Source: VGSG01 sp040756375
Lineage (GTDB): Bacteria; Desulfobacterota; Desulfomonilia; Desulfomonilales; Desulfomonilaceae
DNA length: 64,000 nt
Direction: 5' to 3'
NCBI GenBank assembly: GCA_040756375.1
Contig: JBFLZC010000002.1
Span: forward strand, 392,864-456,863
The translations under genes were made by a program, and so were the position numbers. Under the pieces are notes generated by a model. The model saw only the letters and a program-made list of their open reading frames with translations, was not told where the DNA came from and did no database searches. How positions within the stretch are numbered: position 1 is the first letter of the stretch; every line of letters starts with the position of its first letter. Below, in pieces: positions 36,241 through 45,295 of this stretch.

Positions 36241-38130
36241 ATGTGTGGAATAGCCGGAATCTGTGGTCCCGGGGCCTCACGTGAAGTGCTGGAAAATCAA
36301 CTCACCGACATGACGGCTCCTTTGTCTCATCGCGGTCCGGATGGCGAAGGGCTGTGGATCGATTCGGATGCACGATGCGCGATCGGTCATAAGCGCTTGG
36401 CGATCATCGATCCGGCCGGCGGCCAACAGCCCATGTGCAACGAAGATGAGTCCATATGGATCACCTTCAACGGCTGCATCTATAACTACCAGGACCTAGC
36501 CAGAGTCCTGAGACAGCATGGGCACGTATTTCGGACCAATTCCGACACGGAAGTCATCGTTCATGCATATGAGCAATGGGGAGCCGAATGCGTGAAACGC
36601 TTCAACGGCATGTGGGGCTTTGCGATCTGGGACGCGAGAGAGGGCGCCCTCTTTTGTTCGCGGGATCGCCTGGGCGTCAAGCCCTTCTATTATCGGTACG
36701 ACGGGAAGGACTTTGTCTTTGCTTCTGAAATTAAGGCGATTCTCGCTGCGTCTCTTGCGCGCCCCGAGCTGAACCAAAACGGCCTGCGACAGTATCTGAC
36801 TTTTCAGTACTGCCTGGGGCACGAAACTCTCTTCAACGGCATATCCAAGCTCGAACCGGGCCACAATCTCATCGTGAAACCCGGCGAGGCGCCTCGCGAA
36901 ACCTGCTACTGGGATATCTCCTTCTATGTGGACACGGAGCATGACGAAGAGTACTTCGGGGACATGCTCAGATGGCTGCTGGAAGACGCTGTTCGCTTGC
37001 GACTGCGGTCGGATGTTCCTCTGGGGACCCATTTGTCCGGCGGTTTGGACTCTTCGGTAGTGGTGAGCCTTGCTCGGTTGCTGCTGGGGAATTCTCCGAT
37101 CAAAACCTTCACTGGCGCTTTCCAGGAAGGCTCCGCGTTTGACGAGACCTTCTATGCGAGAGCCGTCTCCGACGCCGCGGACACCGAATACCTGGAAATT
37201 TACCTGACTCCGCAGGATTTCGCCTCCTCAATCGAAAAGATTATCTGGCACATGGACGAGCCCGCGGCAGGGCCGGGCGTGTTTCCTCAGCATTGGGTCT
37301 CAAAGCTGGCAAGCGAGCACGTCAAGGTGGTCCTGGGCGGCCAAGGAGGCGATGAGATCTTCATAGGTTACGCCCGATACCTCCTGGCATATTTGGAGGA
37401 ATGCCTGCGCGGCGCTATCGAGAACACAGCGCACCGCGGCCATTACGTGGCAACCCTGGAAACCATCGTGCAGAGCCTTCCCACGCTCGAAAACTACATT
37501 CCCATGCTCAAGCACTTCTGGCAGGACGGCTTCTTTGACGCGCCGGCCCGACGCTACTTTAGGCTCATGGACCGATTCTCGGACAGCCGGGCGTTCATAA
37601 GCAAAGACCTGAAGTTCGATTCTGAAAAGACCTTTGAAGAATTCCACTCTATTTTTGATGCCCCAGGCGCGGCTGCCATGATTAACCGCATTCAGGCATT
37701 CGACTTGAAAACGCATCTTCAGGCGCTGCTCCATGTGGAAGACCGGACAAGTATGGCCTGGGGACTCGAATCGCGCGTCCCGTTGCTCGACTACCGTTTG
37801 GTGGAACTGATCGCGTCTATACCGCCGGTCATCAAGTTCAAGAATGGCGAGCTTAAGTATCTCTTCCGCCGAGCAGTCAAAATGCTCGTTCCTGATGTGG
37901 TGCTCAACCGCACTGACAAGATGGGATTCCCAGTGCCTCTCTCGCAATGGGTGGCGCGCGATCTGAGGGATTTCGTGACGGATATTCTGACGAGCGCCCA
38001 ATGCCGCAAAAGGGGCATCCTAGACTCGGACGCGATCCAAGCTTCCCTCACCCGCCAGGCGCCGTTCAGCAGGGGCATCTGGGGCGCACTCTGCCTTGAA
38101 CTCTGGTTCCGACAGTTCATTGATCGGTGA
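36241..38130 (+). CDS. asnB: Asparagine synthase-type glutamine amidotransferase (3 of 3), altered glutamine site
   Basis: A 629-aa protein. The glutaminase domain has C2 (MCGIAGICG), R52 in HKRLAIID and D102 in TNSDTEVI. The usual FNGEIYN motif reads FNGCIYN, with C79 at the position of the glutamine-contacting glutamate (E76 in E. coli AsnB). The synthetase domain is intact: LSGGLDSSV, GGQGGDEIFIGY, RTSMAWGLESRVPLLD and a complete C-terminus ending LWFRQF. It may use glutamine poorly or accept another nitrogen source; this is inference. A rho-independent terminator follows 137 bases downstream. Confidence 0.9.
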   Translation: MCGIAGICGPGASREVLENQLTDMTAPLSHRGPDGEGLWIDSDARCAIGHKRLAIIDPAGGQQPMCNEDESIWITFNGCIYNYQDLARVLRQHGHVFRTNSDTEVIVHAYEQWGAECVKRFNGMWGFAIWDAREGALFCSRDRLGVKPFYYRYDGKDFVFASEIKAILAASLARPELNQNGLRQYLTFQYCLGHETLFNGISKLEPGHNLIVKPGEAPRETCYWDISFYVDTEHDEEYFGDMLRWLLEDAVRLRLRSDVPLGTHLSGGLDSSVVVSLARLLLGNSPIKTFTGAFQEGSAFDETFYARAVSDAADTEYLEIYLTPQDFASSIEKIIWHMDEPAAGPGVFPQHWVSKLASEHVKVVLGGQGGDEIFIGYARYLLAYLEECLRGAIENTAHRGHYVATLETIVQSLPTLENYIPMLKHFWQDGFFDAPARRYFRLMDRFSDSRAFISKDLKFDSEKTFEEFHSIFDAPGAAAMINRIQAFDLKTHLQALLHVEDRTSMAWGLESRVPLLDYRLVELIASIPPVIKFKNGELKYLFRRAVKMLVPDVVLNRTDKMGFPVPLSQWVARDLRDFVTDILTSAQCRKRGILDSDAIQASLTRQAPFSRGIWGALCLELWFRQFIDR

Positions 38131-38266
38131 ATGCGGTAGGTGAACATCTGCGGAGCTTGACCAGAGCGGTCAAGATCACTATGATGCGGCTGTGGCGCTG
38201 CTGGGTTGACGGACAGCCGATTTGTCTGGTGACCAAACGGCTAGCGACTTGAAAAGATCGAGGCGG

Positions 38267-38293
38267 AAGGCCGGTGGCGGCCTTTTCTTTCTT
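38267..38293 (+). terminator. Rho-independent terminator after the third asnB
   Basis: Stem AAGGCCG (38267-38273) pairs with CGGCCTT (38278-38284) around a GTGG loop, followed by TTCTTTCTT. It would end the ABC-GT4-GT4-asnB transcript. Confidence 0.75.
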
Positions 38294-38328
38294 CAAAGTA
38301 TAAGTTGTCTGACGGCTGTTGCTCGGAA

Positions 38329-39258
38329 ATGTCACGAAAAGTGCTCATCACCGGCGGTGCAGGGTTTATCGGGAGCCATCTGGCAGGGTCGCTCCTTGCT
38401 GACGACTATGAAGTGGATGTGGTGGACAACCTCTCTACCGGGAGAATCGAAAATGTTCCCGCGGGAGCCGACTTCCTAGAGTCGGATCTGCGGTTTGAGG
38501 AGGCTGTCGAGTCACTTCCCGGGAAAGATTACGCGGCCGTCTTGCATCTGGCCGGCCAATCATCCGGCGAGAAGTCCTTTTATGACCCGCTCTACGATTT
38601 GGATGCCAACGCACGTTCCACGCTCCTGTTGGCCCAATGGGCACTGGCGAAGGCAGTTCCCGCGTTCTTGTACGCGAGCTCTATGGGGATTTACGGCCAA
38701 CCGGACAAGTTGCCGGTAAGCGAAGCTACGCCGGCCAGGCCGATTTCGTACTATGGAACCTCCAAGTTGAGCGCGGAGCGAATACTTCAGGTAGCTGCCG
38801 GCCAGGGGCTACGGACAGTCTCTTTTCGCATGTTCAGCGTTTACGGCCCCGGCCAAAATCTAGACGATATGAAGCAGGGCGTCGTGAGCATCTACCTTGC
38901 TCAGCTTCTTCGAGAGGGCTCTTTGCTGGTGAAAGGATCCTTGGATCGACAACGGGACTTCATCTTCATCGATGACGTGGTGGCTGCCTGGAAGCTGGCG
39001 CTGGAATCCTCGGTCAGCGGAGTCTTCAATCTTGGAACGGGCCGGCCCACAACCCTCAGGGAGCTGGTCCTGATGTTGAAAGACGCGTGCGGCGCGGGCG
39101 ATGAGTTTCCTGTTGTGGAAGGTCCCGGCACCCCAGGCGATCAGTTTGCGCTCGCGGCCGATATCGACCAAATCACGCGTACGCTGGGATGGAGTCCGAA
39201 GGTCTCTCTTGCCGAAGGGATCTCGAGAATGGTCGCCTGGGCTAAGCGTAATCGGTGA
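38329..39258 (+). CDS. NAD-dependent nucleotide-sugar epimerase
   Basis: A 309-aa extended SDR enzyme. Motifs are VLITGGAGFIGSHLAGSL, LHLAGQSSGE, serine region YASSMGIYG, catalytic Y-G-T-S-K in ISYYGTSKLSAER, and FRMFSVYGPGQN then DFIFIDDVVAAW. It resembles UDP-glucose/UDP-GlcNAc 4-epimerases and related dTDP-sugar enzymes. The frame is open from TTG 38305, but the canonical start is ATG 38329, just before the first strand. It sits downstream of a terminator, so it begins a new transcription unit. Confidence 0.9.
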   Translation: MSRKVLITGGAGFIGSHLAGSLLADDYEVDVVDNLSTGRIENVPAGADFLESDLRFEEAVESLPGKDYAAVLHLAGQSSGEKSFYDPLYDLDANARSTLLLAQWALAKAVPAFLYASSMGIYGQPDKLPVSEATPARPISYYGTSKLSAERILQVAAGQGLRTVSFRMFSVYGPGQNLDDMKQGVVSIYLAQLLREGSLLVKGSLDRQRDFIFIDDVVAAWKLALESSVSGVFNLGTGRPTTLRELVLMLKDACGAGDEFPVVEGPGTPGDQFALAADIDQITRTLGWSPKVSLAEGISRMVAWAKRNR

Positions 39259-39410
39259 GGAGCGCGTTGCCTAAGAATAGTCGACTACTGCTCGATGAAG
39301 CTCAAGGTGCAAGCGTTCCCCCGGGGAAGTCGGCCAGTTGTCCGACGGTGTGCACGCTGGAAGCGTTTCAATAATATGGGAGTTTTTGCAAAGGCTTCCA
39401 GGAGGAGTTC

Positions 39411-40511
39411 ATGCAAGGACCGGTGAAATTTGCCCTCATCGGCTGCGGCCGAATAGCAAAGAACCATGTCGGGCCGCTCACCGAGATCGACCGGGCTCGA
39501 TTGGTCGCGGTCTGTGATCTGGTCGAGGAGAGAGCACAGGCGTACGGCGAAAAATCCGGTGCCGCGGTGTACACCGACTACCACACCATGCTCCGATCCG
39601 AGGATATCGATGTGGTAAGTATCCTGACTCCTTCAGGAATGCACGCCCATCATGCCGTGGATGTGATGAAGACGTACAAGAAGCATGTGGCCATTGAAAA
39701 GCCAATGGCCCTGGCCTGGGACGATCTTGCGAAAATGACGTCCGCTGCGGATGAAGCTGGAGTGAAGATATTCCCCATTTATCAGAACCGATACAATAAA
39801 GCCGTTCAAAAGGTACGTCGGGACTTGCGCGATGGATCATTGGGCAGGCCGGTGCTGGCCACGGTGCGGGTGCGGTGGTGCAGGCCGCAGCGCTACTACG
39901 ATCGAGACCCGTGGCGCGGCACGTGGGCAATGGATGGAGGCGCGCTTACCAATCAGGGCATTCACTACATAGATCTACTTCAGTATATGGTGGGCGAAAT
40001 CAGCTCGGTGTACGCTCGCACCGCGACCCATCTGGTTGACGTTGAGGTCGAGGATACAGCCATCGCGGTTGCAACGTTCAAGAACGGCGCCAGCGGCGTC
40101 ATCGAAGTCACCACAGCCGCGCGACCGGACGACTTTGAAGCATCCATTTCAGTGCTGGCTGAGAAGGGAACGGCGATCCTCACCGGCATAGCCAGCAACG
40201 AGCTAAGTACGTACACGCTCAACCCTGATGAACGCGGAGATCATTCCGAAGTGTTCCCGGATGCTTACGGATTCGGTCATTGGCCGTTCTTTCGAGAAGT
40301 CGTCGACGAATTGATCGACGGCAAACCTCATTCCATATCGTTTGAAGAAGGATCGCAGCCCATTCGGCTGCTTAACGCGATCTACCGCTCGGCTGAAGAT
40401 AATCGGGAGGTCTCTCTGTCTGAAGGCGTGACGTCTCGTAACTTGGGACGGCCGGACCCCGAGCTATTCCGGCTGTACCATACGCCTTCTGATGGCGCCA
40501 AGAGCCTGTGA
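39411..40511 (+). CDS. Gfo/Idh/MocA oxidoreductase (sugar dehydrogenase)
   Basis: A 366-aa protein. It has FALIGCGRIAKNHVGPL, LTPSGMHAHHAVDVM, the catalytic lysine in VAIEKPMAL, PIYQNRYNKAVQKVR and NQGIHYIDLLQYMVGE. This set of motifs is typical of oxidoreductases in O-antigen loci that oxidise UDP-N-acetyl sugars before a DegT aminotransferase. AGGAGGAG lies 5-7 bases before ATG 39411. DegT partners for it are at 51781 and 54098. The sequence is clearly different from the Gfo/Idh gene at 30180. Confidence 0.9.
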   Translation: MQGPVKFALIGCGRIAKNHVGPLTEIDRARLVAVCDLVEERAQAYGEKSGAAVYTDYHTMLRSEDIDVVSILTPSGMHAHHAVDVMKTYKKHVAIEKPMALAWDDLAKMTSAADEAGVKIFPIYQNRYNKAVQKVRRDLRDGSLGRPVLATVRVRWCRPQRYYDRDPWRGTWAMDGGALTNQGIHYIDLLQYMVGEISSVYARTATHLVDVEVEDTAIAVATFKNGASGVIEVTTAARPDDFEASISVLAEKGTAILTGIASNELSTYTLNPDERGDHSEVFPDAYGFGHWPFFREVVDELIDGKPHSISFEEGSQPIRLLNAIYRSAEDNREVSLSEGVTSRNLGRPDPELFRLYHTPSDGAKSL

Positions 40512-40533
40512 TCGTTTAGGAGAACGCAGCCTG

Positions 40534-41445
40534 ATGCCCAAATGGGATGATGATGCTCCGATGGTGGATGTGGCGTGCCCGTTCTGTGACCAAGGCGCAC
40601 GACGTCGCATAGTTGATACCGTCTGGGACTCGCCCAACGCGGCGGTGTACCAGTGTAGCGGCTGCGAGCTGGTATTCATCTATCCGATCATGACCCCGGA
40701 AGAAGAGAAAGCTTTCTATGAGGCCGAGTTCTCCAAGTACATGAAACAGCGTGGGGCCACTGGGGAAACCGTCCCGGAAGAACATTTTGTCGGAAACCAA
40801 CATGAAGCTCGGCGAAGACTGAAGAACCTGGCGCCATACTTGAAGCCGGACATGCACGTGCTCGAAATAGGCAGTTCTACCGGATTCATGTTGGCAGCAG
40901 TTCAACCGCATGTGGCATCGGTGACTGGTGTGGAGCCCAATCTCCTCTACGCGGACTACGCTCGCAGGAAGAGCCTCACGATATACGCGACACTGGCAGA
41001 CGTCGAGAACGGACAGTTCGACCTGATTCTGGCGTACTACGTCCTTGAGCACCTCAGAGATCCTGTGAAGTACCTGAAAACTCTGCGCTCACTCTTAAAA
41101 CCCGGAGGTATACTGGCTCTGGAAGTGCCCAACGTTGATGACGCATTGGTGCGCTTTTACCAGGTGGAGAGCTTTGATCGCTTTTATTGGCAGCGGGCAC
41201 ATTACTATTACTACTCGCACCGGACTCTGAAGGAAGTACTGACACGGGCCGGCTTCGAGTCCGTTGAAATGATACCCGAACATCGCTATGATTTTTCAAA
41301 TCATATCCACTGGATACTTGCAGGCCAGCCGGGAGGCAAAGGCAAGTATGCGCACCTGTTCGACAAAGACCTGGACGCGCAATACGCGCGCTGCCTTAAG
41401 AACCACTGGCTGTGTGATACGGTATTCGCTGTGGCGAACAGGTAG
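40534..41445 (+). CDS. Zinc-finger class I SAM methyltransferase
   Basis: A 303-aa protein. The N-terminus carries a CPFC...CSGC zinc-ribbon-like site (residues about 10-42), followed by a class I methyltransferase core with HVLEIGSSTGFML, GVEPNLLYADYAR, DLILAYYVLEHLRDP and KPGGILALEVPN. This C-methyltransferase-like layout with four cysteines is common among sugar methyltransferases in polysaccharide loci. ATG 40534 has TAGGAGA 12 bases upstream; the frame is open from 40492. It lies between the oxidoreductase and a PLP aminotransferase. Confidence 0.87.
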   Translation: MPKWDDDAPMVDVACPFCDQGARRRIVDTVWDSPNAAVYQCSGCELVFIYPIMTPEEEKAFYEAEFSKYMKQRGATGETVPEEHFVGNQHEARRRLKNLAPYLKPDMHVLEIGSSTGFMLAAVQPHVASVTGVEPNLLYADYARRKSLTIYATLADVENGQFDLILAYYVLEHLRDPVKYLKTLRSLLKPGGILALEVPNVDDALVRFYQVESFDRFYWQRAHYYYYSHRTLKEVLTRAGFESVEMIPEHRYDFSNHIHWILAGQPGGKGKYAHLFDKDLDAQYARCLKNHWLCDTVFAVANR

Positions 41446-41459
41446 GAGGAGGGAGCAGG

Positions 41460-42599
41460 TTGACTTTCGGCAAGTCCCTTAATTCCGGCGATTCTCGGAA
41501 CCTTGAGAAAAAGCCGCCGAATCCTGCGCCCGCTCTTGCCGGGCTCTATCGAGTCCGGGAACCTGGGGACGCCCAGGGAATTGTGAGGCTGAACCGGAAC
41601 GAACGACAGCAGCCGCTGCCCGACTGGTTCATGGAGAAGTTGCTCCGCTCCATACAGAGCTCCACTCTGACCAGTTATCCGATCACTGACGGATTTTACC
41701 AACTTCTGAGCGAACACCTCGGTCTCTCGGAAGATCGCATCCTGCTGACTCCAGGTTCGGACGCTGCCATCAAAGCGCTCTATCACGCCTATGTGAGTCC
41801 TGGGGACACTGTGGTGATTCTTGATCCCAGCTACGCGATGTACGCGATATACGGCCGGATGTTCCAGGCGAACGTGCGGGCAATACCATTCGATGAGCGG
41901 TTGCACCTTGATACCGAGCGATTGCTCGCCGCAATGGGTGAGAATACACGGCTGGTGATGCTGGCTAACCCCAATCAGCCTACGGCCACGCTTCTGGATG
42001 ATGAGGTCCTGGATGCGGTGATCCGCCGCGCACATGAGGTTGATGCGTTGGTAGCTGTGGACGAGGCGTACTTTCCATTTTCCGGGACGACCGTATTGCC
42101 GCGGGCCATTGAATTCCCCAATCTCGTGGTCACGCGGACCTTCTCCAAGGCCGCGGGGCTGGCCGCGTTGAGGATCGGGTACGCGGTAGGGCATCCTGAC
42201 GTTATCGGCAACCTCTTCAAGGTACGCTCGGTGCATGACATCAACAGCATCGCTCTGCTTGCCGCATCTCTGCTCGTCAGTCACCCGGAAATCATGGCAG
42301 ATTATGCGAGCCAGGTGTCTCAAGGGGCTGAGATTTTGACCCGCATGGCGAACGACTTGGGGTTGAGAGCGCTCCCGACGCATACGAACTTTATGCAGAT
42401 TCAAGTCGGCCACAGATGCGATCCGTCACGCCTGGTGAGCAAGCTGGAAGAAAAAGGCTTTCTGGTGAGAAGCCATACCGGGGTTCCGTGCCTTGAAGGC
42501 TGCATTCGGGTCACGCTGGGTCCGCCCAATCTGATGGTGTCCTTCGCCCATGCTCTTCAGGATGCCCTTGCCGAAATAACTGGACAGGGCGCCACATGA
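41460..42599 (+). CDS. Class I/II PLP aminotransferase, HisC-like
   Basis: A 379-aa fold-type I enzyme. It has VRLNRNERQQPLP, LTPGSDAAIKALYHAY, MLANPNQPTAT (the asparagine that contacts PLP), VDEAYFPF and the Schiff-base lysine in TRTFSKAAGLAALRIGY, followed by RVTLGPP. The pattern resembles histidinol-phosphate aminotransferase and its CobD-like relatives. In a glycan locus it may instead act on a phosphorylated amino alcohol or keto intermediate. TTG 41460 is preceded by a strong AGGAGGAGGGA. It overlaps the next gene by four bases. Confidence 0.87.
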   Translation: MTFGKSLNSGDSRNLEKKPPNPAPALAGLYRVREPGDAQGIVRLNRNERQQPLPDWFMEKLLRSIQSSTLTSYPITDGFYQLLSEHLGLSEDRILLTPGSDAAIKALYHAYVSPGDTVVILDPSYAMYAIYGRMFQANVRAIPFDERLHLDTERLLAAMGENTRLVMLANPNQPTATLLDDEVLDAVIRRAHEVDALVAVDEAYFPFSGTTVLPRAIEFPNLVVTRTFSKAAGLAALRIGYAVGHPDVIGNLFKVRSVHDINSIALLAASLLVSHPEIMADYASQVSQGAEILTRMANDLGLRALPTHTNFMQIQVGHRCDPSRLVSKLEEKGFLVRSHTGVPCLEGCIRVTLGPPNLMVSFAHALQDALAEITGQGAT

Positions 42600-43438
42600 T
42601 CCAAGCTGTATCGCAGATCGCCAAGTTCGGGAGACGAGTCCTGGTGAAAGGGATGGCATGGACCGGATTCCCTCCCGATCGCATTGTCGCGGAACTCGTG
42701 GCGAATCAGCTTGGTCGGCAACCGGACTCGGAAATTCGGCGGATCTTCGAAGAATATACTGACGATCAAGCCCGCATTCACTTCGGAGAGCACGAAACGC
42801 TCGATGAAGAGCATCTGCGCGTTGTTCTCCGTTTCTTTCATGCCTGGCGCGTGCTCAAGCTCCGGGAACGCATCGGTCCACGGCTTGCCTACGACCGGAT
42901 GCTGGACGTGGGGGATTCTGACGGCCTGATCCTGAAGGCTCTGGGGAAGACCGGCACAGGCTTCAACCTTTCACCGGAGGCCGTCAAGAACATTCAGCGG
43001 AACGGCATTGAGGCGCGGCTGGGTGACGGGCACGGGTTGCCGTTCGAGGACGCGGCATTCGACGATGTCCTCTGCTTCGAGACATTGGAACATGTGGAGA
43101 ACCCGCATCAGGTGCTCTTGGAATTGGCGCGTGTCACCAAGCCGTCGGGCAGGGCCTTTGTGACCATTCCGTGGGTACCTAGAACCTTTATCCATCCGCG
43201 AGATTTCGGACATCCTCGTGGGGCGATGCACATCTTCGAGTTCTGCATGGAAGACTTCCAGGCCCTCTTGAGCCATACACCTTTCACTGTCGAACACCGT
43301 GAAATCTGCCATATACTTGGCCAACCGGAGACTCTCAATCAGCGACTGTTCACTTTTCTGCACCGATGGGACCATATCGTCGCGGGCACGTTCGTAGGTT
43401 TCCAGTTCTTTGAGCTTGCAAAAAGGGATGAGGTGTAG
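42596..43438 (+). CDS. Class I SAM-dependent methyltransferase
   Basis: A 280-aa protein coupled to the aminotransferase by an ATGA overlap. The methyltransferase core has a degenerate motif I (MLDVGDSDGLILKALG), GTGFNLSPEAV, LPFEDAAFDDVLCFETLEHVENP and PSGRAFVTIPW. The standard GxGxG is replaced by GDSDG. The N-terminal 90 residues are an extra helical domain. Substrate unknown. It is followed after 3 bases by another methyltransferase gene. Confidence 0.82.
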   Translation: MIQAVSQIAKFGRRVLVKGMAWTGFPPDRIVAELVANQLGRQPDSEIRRIFEEYTDDQARIHFGEHETLDEEHLRVVLRFFHAWRVLKLRERIGPRLAYDRMLDVGDSDGLILKALGKTGTGFNLSPEAVKNIQRNGIEARLGDGHGLPFEDAAFDDVLCFETLEHVENPHQVLLELARVTKPSGRAFVTIPWVPRTFIHPRDFGHPRGAMHIFEFCMEDFQALLSHTPFTVEHREICHILGQPETLNQRLFTFLHRWDHIVAGTFVGFQFFELAKRDEV

Positions 43439-43441
43439 GCA

Positions 43442-44242
43442 GTGCCCGACTTTGAAATGCCGCCGTGGGCGGAACACAAGGACATGGTTGCTTTTTACGA
43501 AAGCAATCGCCGGCTGCCCGAAGACCTGTATCCCTCGGAGCGCCGCTTTCTTCCTTGGCTGGCCAAAAAGAGCGCATCCGTGCTTGACGCGGGTTGCGCA
43601 GCGGGCGGGTTTTTGAATATCTGGCGGCACTATAATCAGTCGATTGCGTACACAGGCGTGGACGTTTCCGCCACGCTCATCGAACTGGCGGCCGGCTCAC
43701 ATCCCGACGCACGATTCCTTCACGGTAACGTCACCGAGGGCGTCCCACTTCCGGAGAAGTATGCTGACTGCGTAGAAGCGCTCGGTTGGCTCCATTGGGA
43801 GCCGGAATACCCGCGAGCAATCCGAGAACTCTGGCGATTGACTGGGAAATACCTCTTTATTGACCTGCGTTTGACAGTAAATCGAGAAGAAGCCATTGTG
43901 GGTCGCCAAAAGATGGCTCTTGTGTCCGATTGGGATGGGGCCACCACAACGCCGTACATAGCGGTGCCGTGGATCGACTTGGCCCGGCCACTGCTGGATC
44001 TTGGGCCGGTGACCATCCTCGGATACGGATATTGCGGCTCACCCGCGGAGACAGTAATCGGCATTCAGGAAAAAATCTGTTTTGCCGCGTTCGTGTTGGA
44101 AAAGCCTTCGGGCGGATCCGATCGCTCCGTCCCGAAAGTATGCCTGGACCTGCCCTTTGAGTGGCCCTCGGACCTTATGGATCAAGTGCGACTTCTACCC
44201 AGTGAAGATCTGGAGGTCCTCGTTCCGCAAGAACCGGGCTGA
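43442..44242 (+). CDS. Class I SAM-dependent methyltransferase
   Basis: A 266-aa protein. Motif I is VLDAGCAAGGFL, then YTGVDVSATLIELA, followed by the acidic region LPEKYADCVEALGWLHWEPE. The C-terminal half (about 155-266) holds ICFAAFVLEKPSGG. GTG 43442 starts 3 bases after the preceding methyltransferase and begins MPDFEMPPWAEHKDM. With the genes at 40534 and 42596 this makes three methyltransferases within 4 kb, implying a multiply methylated residue or several methylated residues. Confidence 0.8.
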   Translation: MPDFEMPPWAEHKDMVAFYESNRRLPEDLYPSERRFLPWLAKKSASVLDAGCAAGGFLNIWRHYNQSIAYTGVDVSATLIELAAGSHPDARFLHGNVTEGVPLPEKYADCVEALGWLHWEPEYPRAIRELWRLTGKYLFIDLRLTVNREEAIVGRQKMALVSDWDGATTTPYIAVPWIDLARPLLDLGPVTILGYGYCGSPAETVIGIQEKICFAAFVLEKPSGGSDRSVPKVCLDLPFEWPSDLMDQVRLLPSEDLEVLVPQEPG

Positions 44243-44360
44243 ATCGCGACCAGTGCATGATCCCACGTCTTGGACACGCACGACCGGCTTCGGAGGGAAT
44301 GGTAAAATGGCCGATAACATGATAAAAAGACAAGAACTTTAAGGTGGAACCGGATCAGAC

Positions 44361-45257
44361 GTGACTCAGCTAGGAATCGACTATATGCTTCGTAAACTGT
44401 CGCGTGCTGCTACCTTGGGTTTGAGCCCTGTTCGCGCGCTCCACGATACTTACATGGCGCATCTGCATAAGTGGCCCCACAAAGTCATATTCATCGCAGG
44501 CATGCCTAAATCCGGCACCACGTGGCTTGAACAGTTGCTGGGTGAAATCCCTGCGTACAGGGTCCGAGAGGTCCATGATCCATGCGGCTGTGTAATCAAT
44601 CACGATGTGTGCGACGCGGTCTTCGCGGGCTTGCCGTGGAATCTCTATTCAGTGGTAAAGCTCCATACACGTTACACCACGGAAAACTTGCAGGTCATCG
44701 ACAAGTTCGATCTCCATACCATCGTCATGTTCCGTGACCTGCGAGATCAATGCATCTCACGCTACTATCACGTCCTGAACGAGGCCGCGCACAGACACCA
44801 TAAATATTACGTTTCGTCGCCGCAGTCAGAAGGTATTTCGCATTGCATCGAGGTCGTCCTGGAACACTATGTGCCCTGGATACGAGATTGGCTGCCGATC
44901 ATTGCGACGCATCCGGATCGGTTCATGGAGGTAAGATACGAGACGCTGCGGGCTGACCCGCGCACTGTTCTAACAGATGTTCTGGCCTTTTACGGCATCA
45001 ATGAGCCTATGGAATCAATTGATGCGATGATCGCGGGAGTCAAGAAGAAGACAACATTCAACCTGAGGAAGAACCTCAATAGGGGGTCAGGGACCGCGCG
45101 AAAGGGCGTGATCGGCGACTGGCGCAACCACTTCACCCCGGAGCACGTGAAACGATTCAAAGAGGGCTGCGGTGAGTTCCTGATTCAATTGGGGTACGAA
45201 AAAGATTTGAGCTGGGGCGTGAGTCACCCAGGCGAGCAGTCCCTGCCCCAGAGTTGA
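44361..45257 (+). CDS. Sulfotransferase domain protein
   Basis: A 298-aa protein with the 5'-phosphosulfate loop GMPKSGTTWLEQLLG, the 3'-phosphate site around MFRDLRDQCISRYYH and the C-terminal RKGVIGDWRNHFTPE, all hallmarks of PAPS-dependent sulfotransferases. It would sulfate a hydroxyl or amine on the glycan or its lipid. GTG/ATG choice: the frame begins at 44361 after a purine stretch. Its neighbours are methyltransferases and a CMP-sugar synthetase. No PAPS-forming genes are in the window, so these must lie elsewhere. Confidence 0.88.
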   Translation: MTQLGIDYMLRKLSRAATLGLSPVRALHDTYMAHLHKWPHKVIFIAGMPKSGTTWLEQLLGEIPAYRVREVHDPCGCVINHDVCDAVFAGLPWNLYSVVKLHTRYTTENLQVIDKFDLHTIVMFRDLRDQCISRYYHVLNEAAHRHHKYYVSSPQSEGISHCIEVVLEHYVPWIRDWLPIIATHPDRFMEVRYETLRADPRTVLTDVLAFYGINEPMESIDAMIAGVKKKTTFNLRKNLNRGSGTARKGVIGDWRNHFTPEHVKRFKEGCGEFLIQLGYEKDLSWGVSHPGEQSLPQS

Positions 45258-45295
45258 CCCGGGGGACGCCCGCTCCTGCGGTATGAGGAGCAATA

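Noticed and set aside
41301..42413. 370-codon open frame on the minus strand
   Set aside because: Antisense to the HisC-like aminotransferase and the methyltransferase before it; composition typical of a shadow frame in GC-rich DNA.
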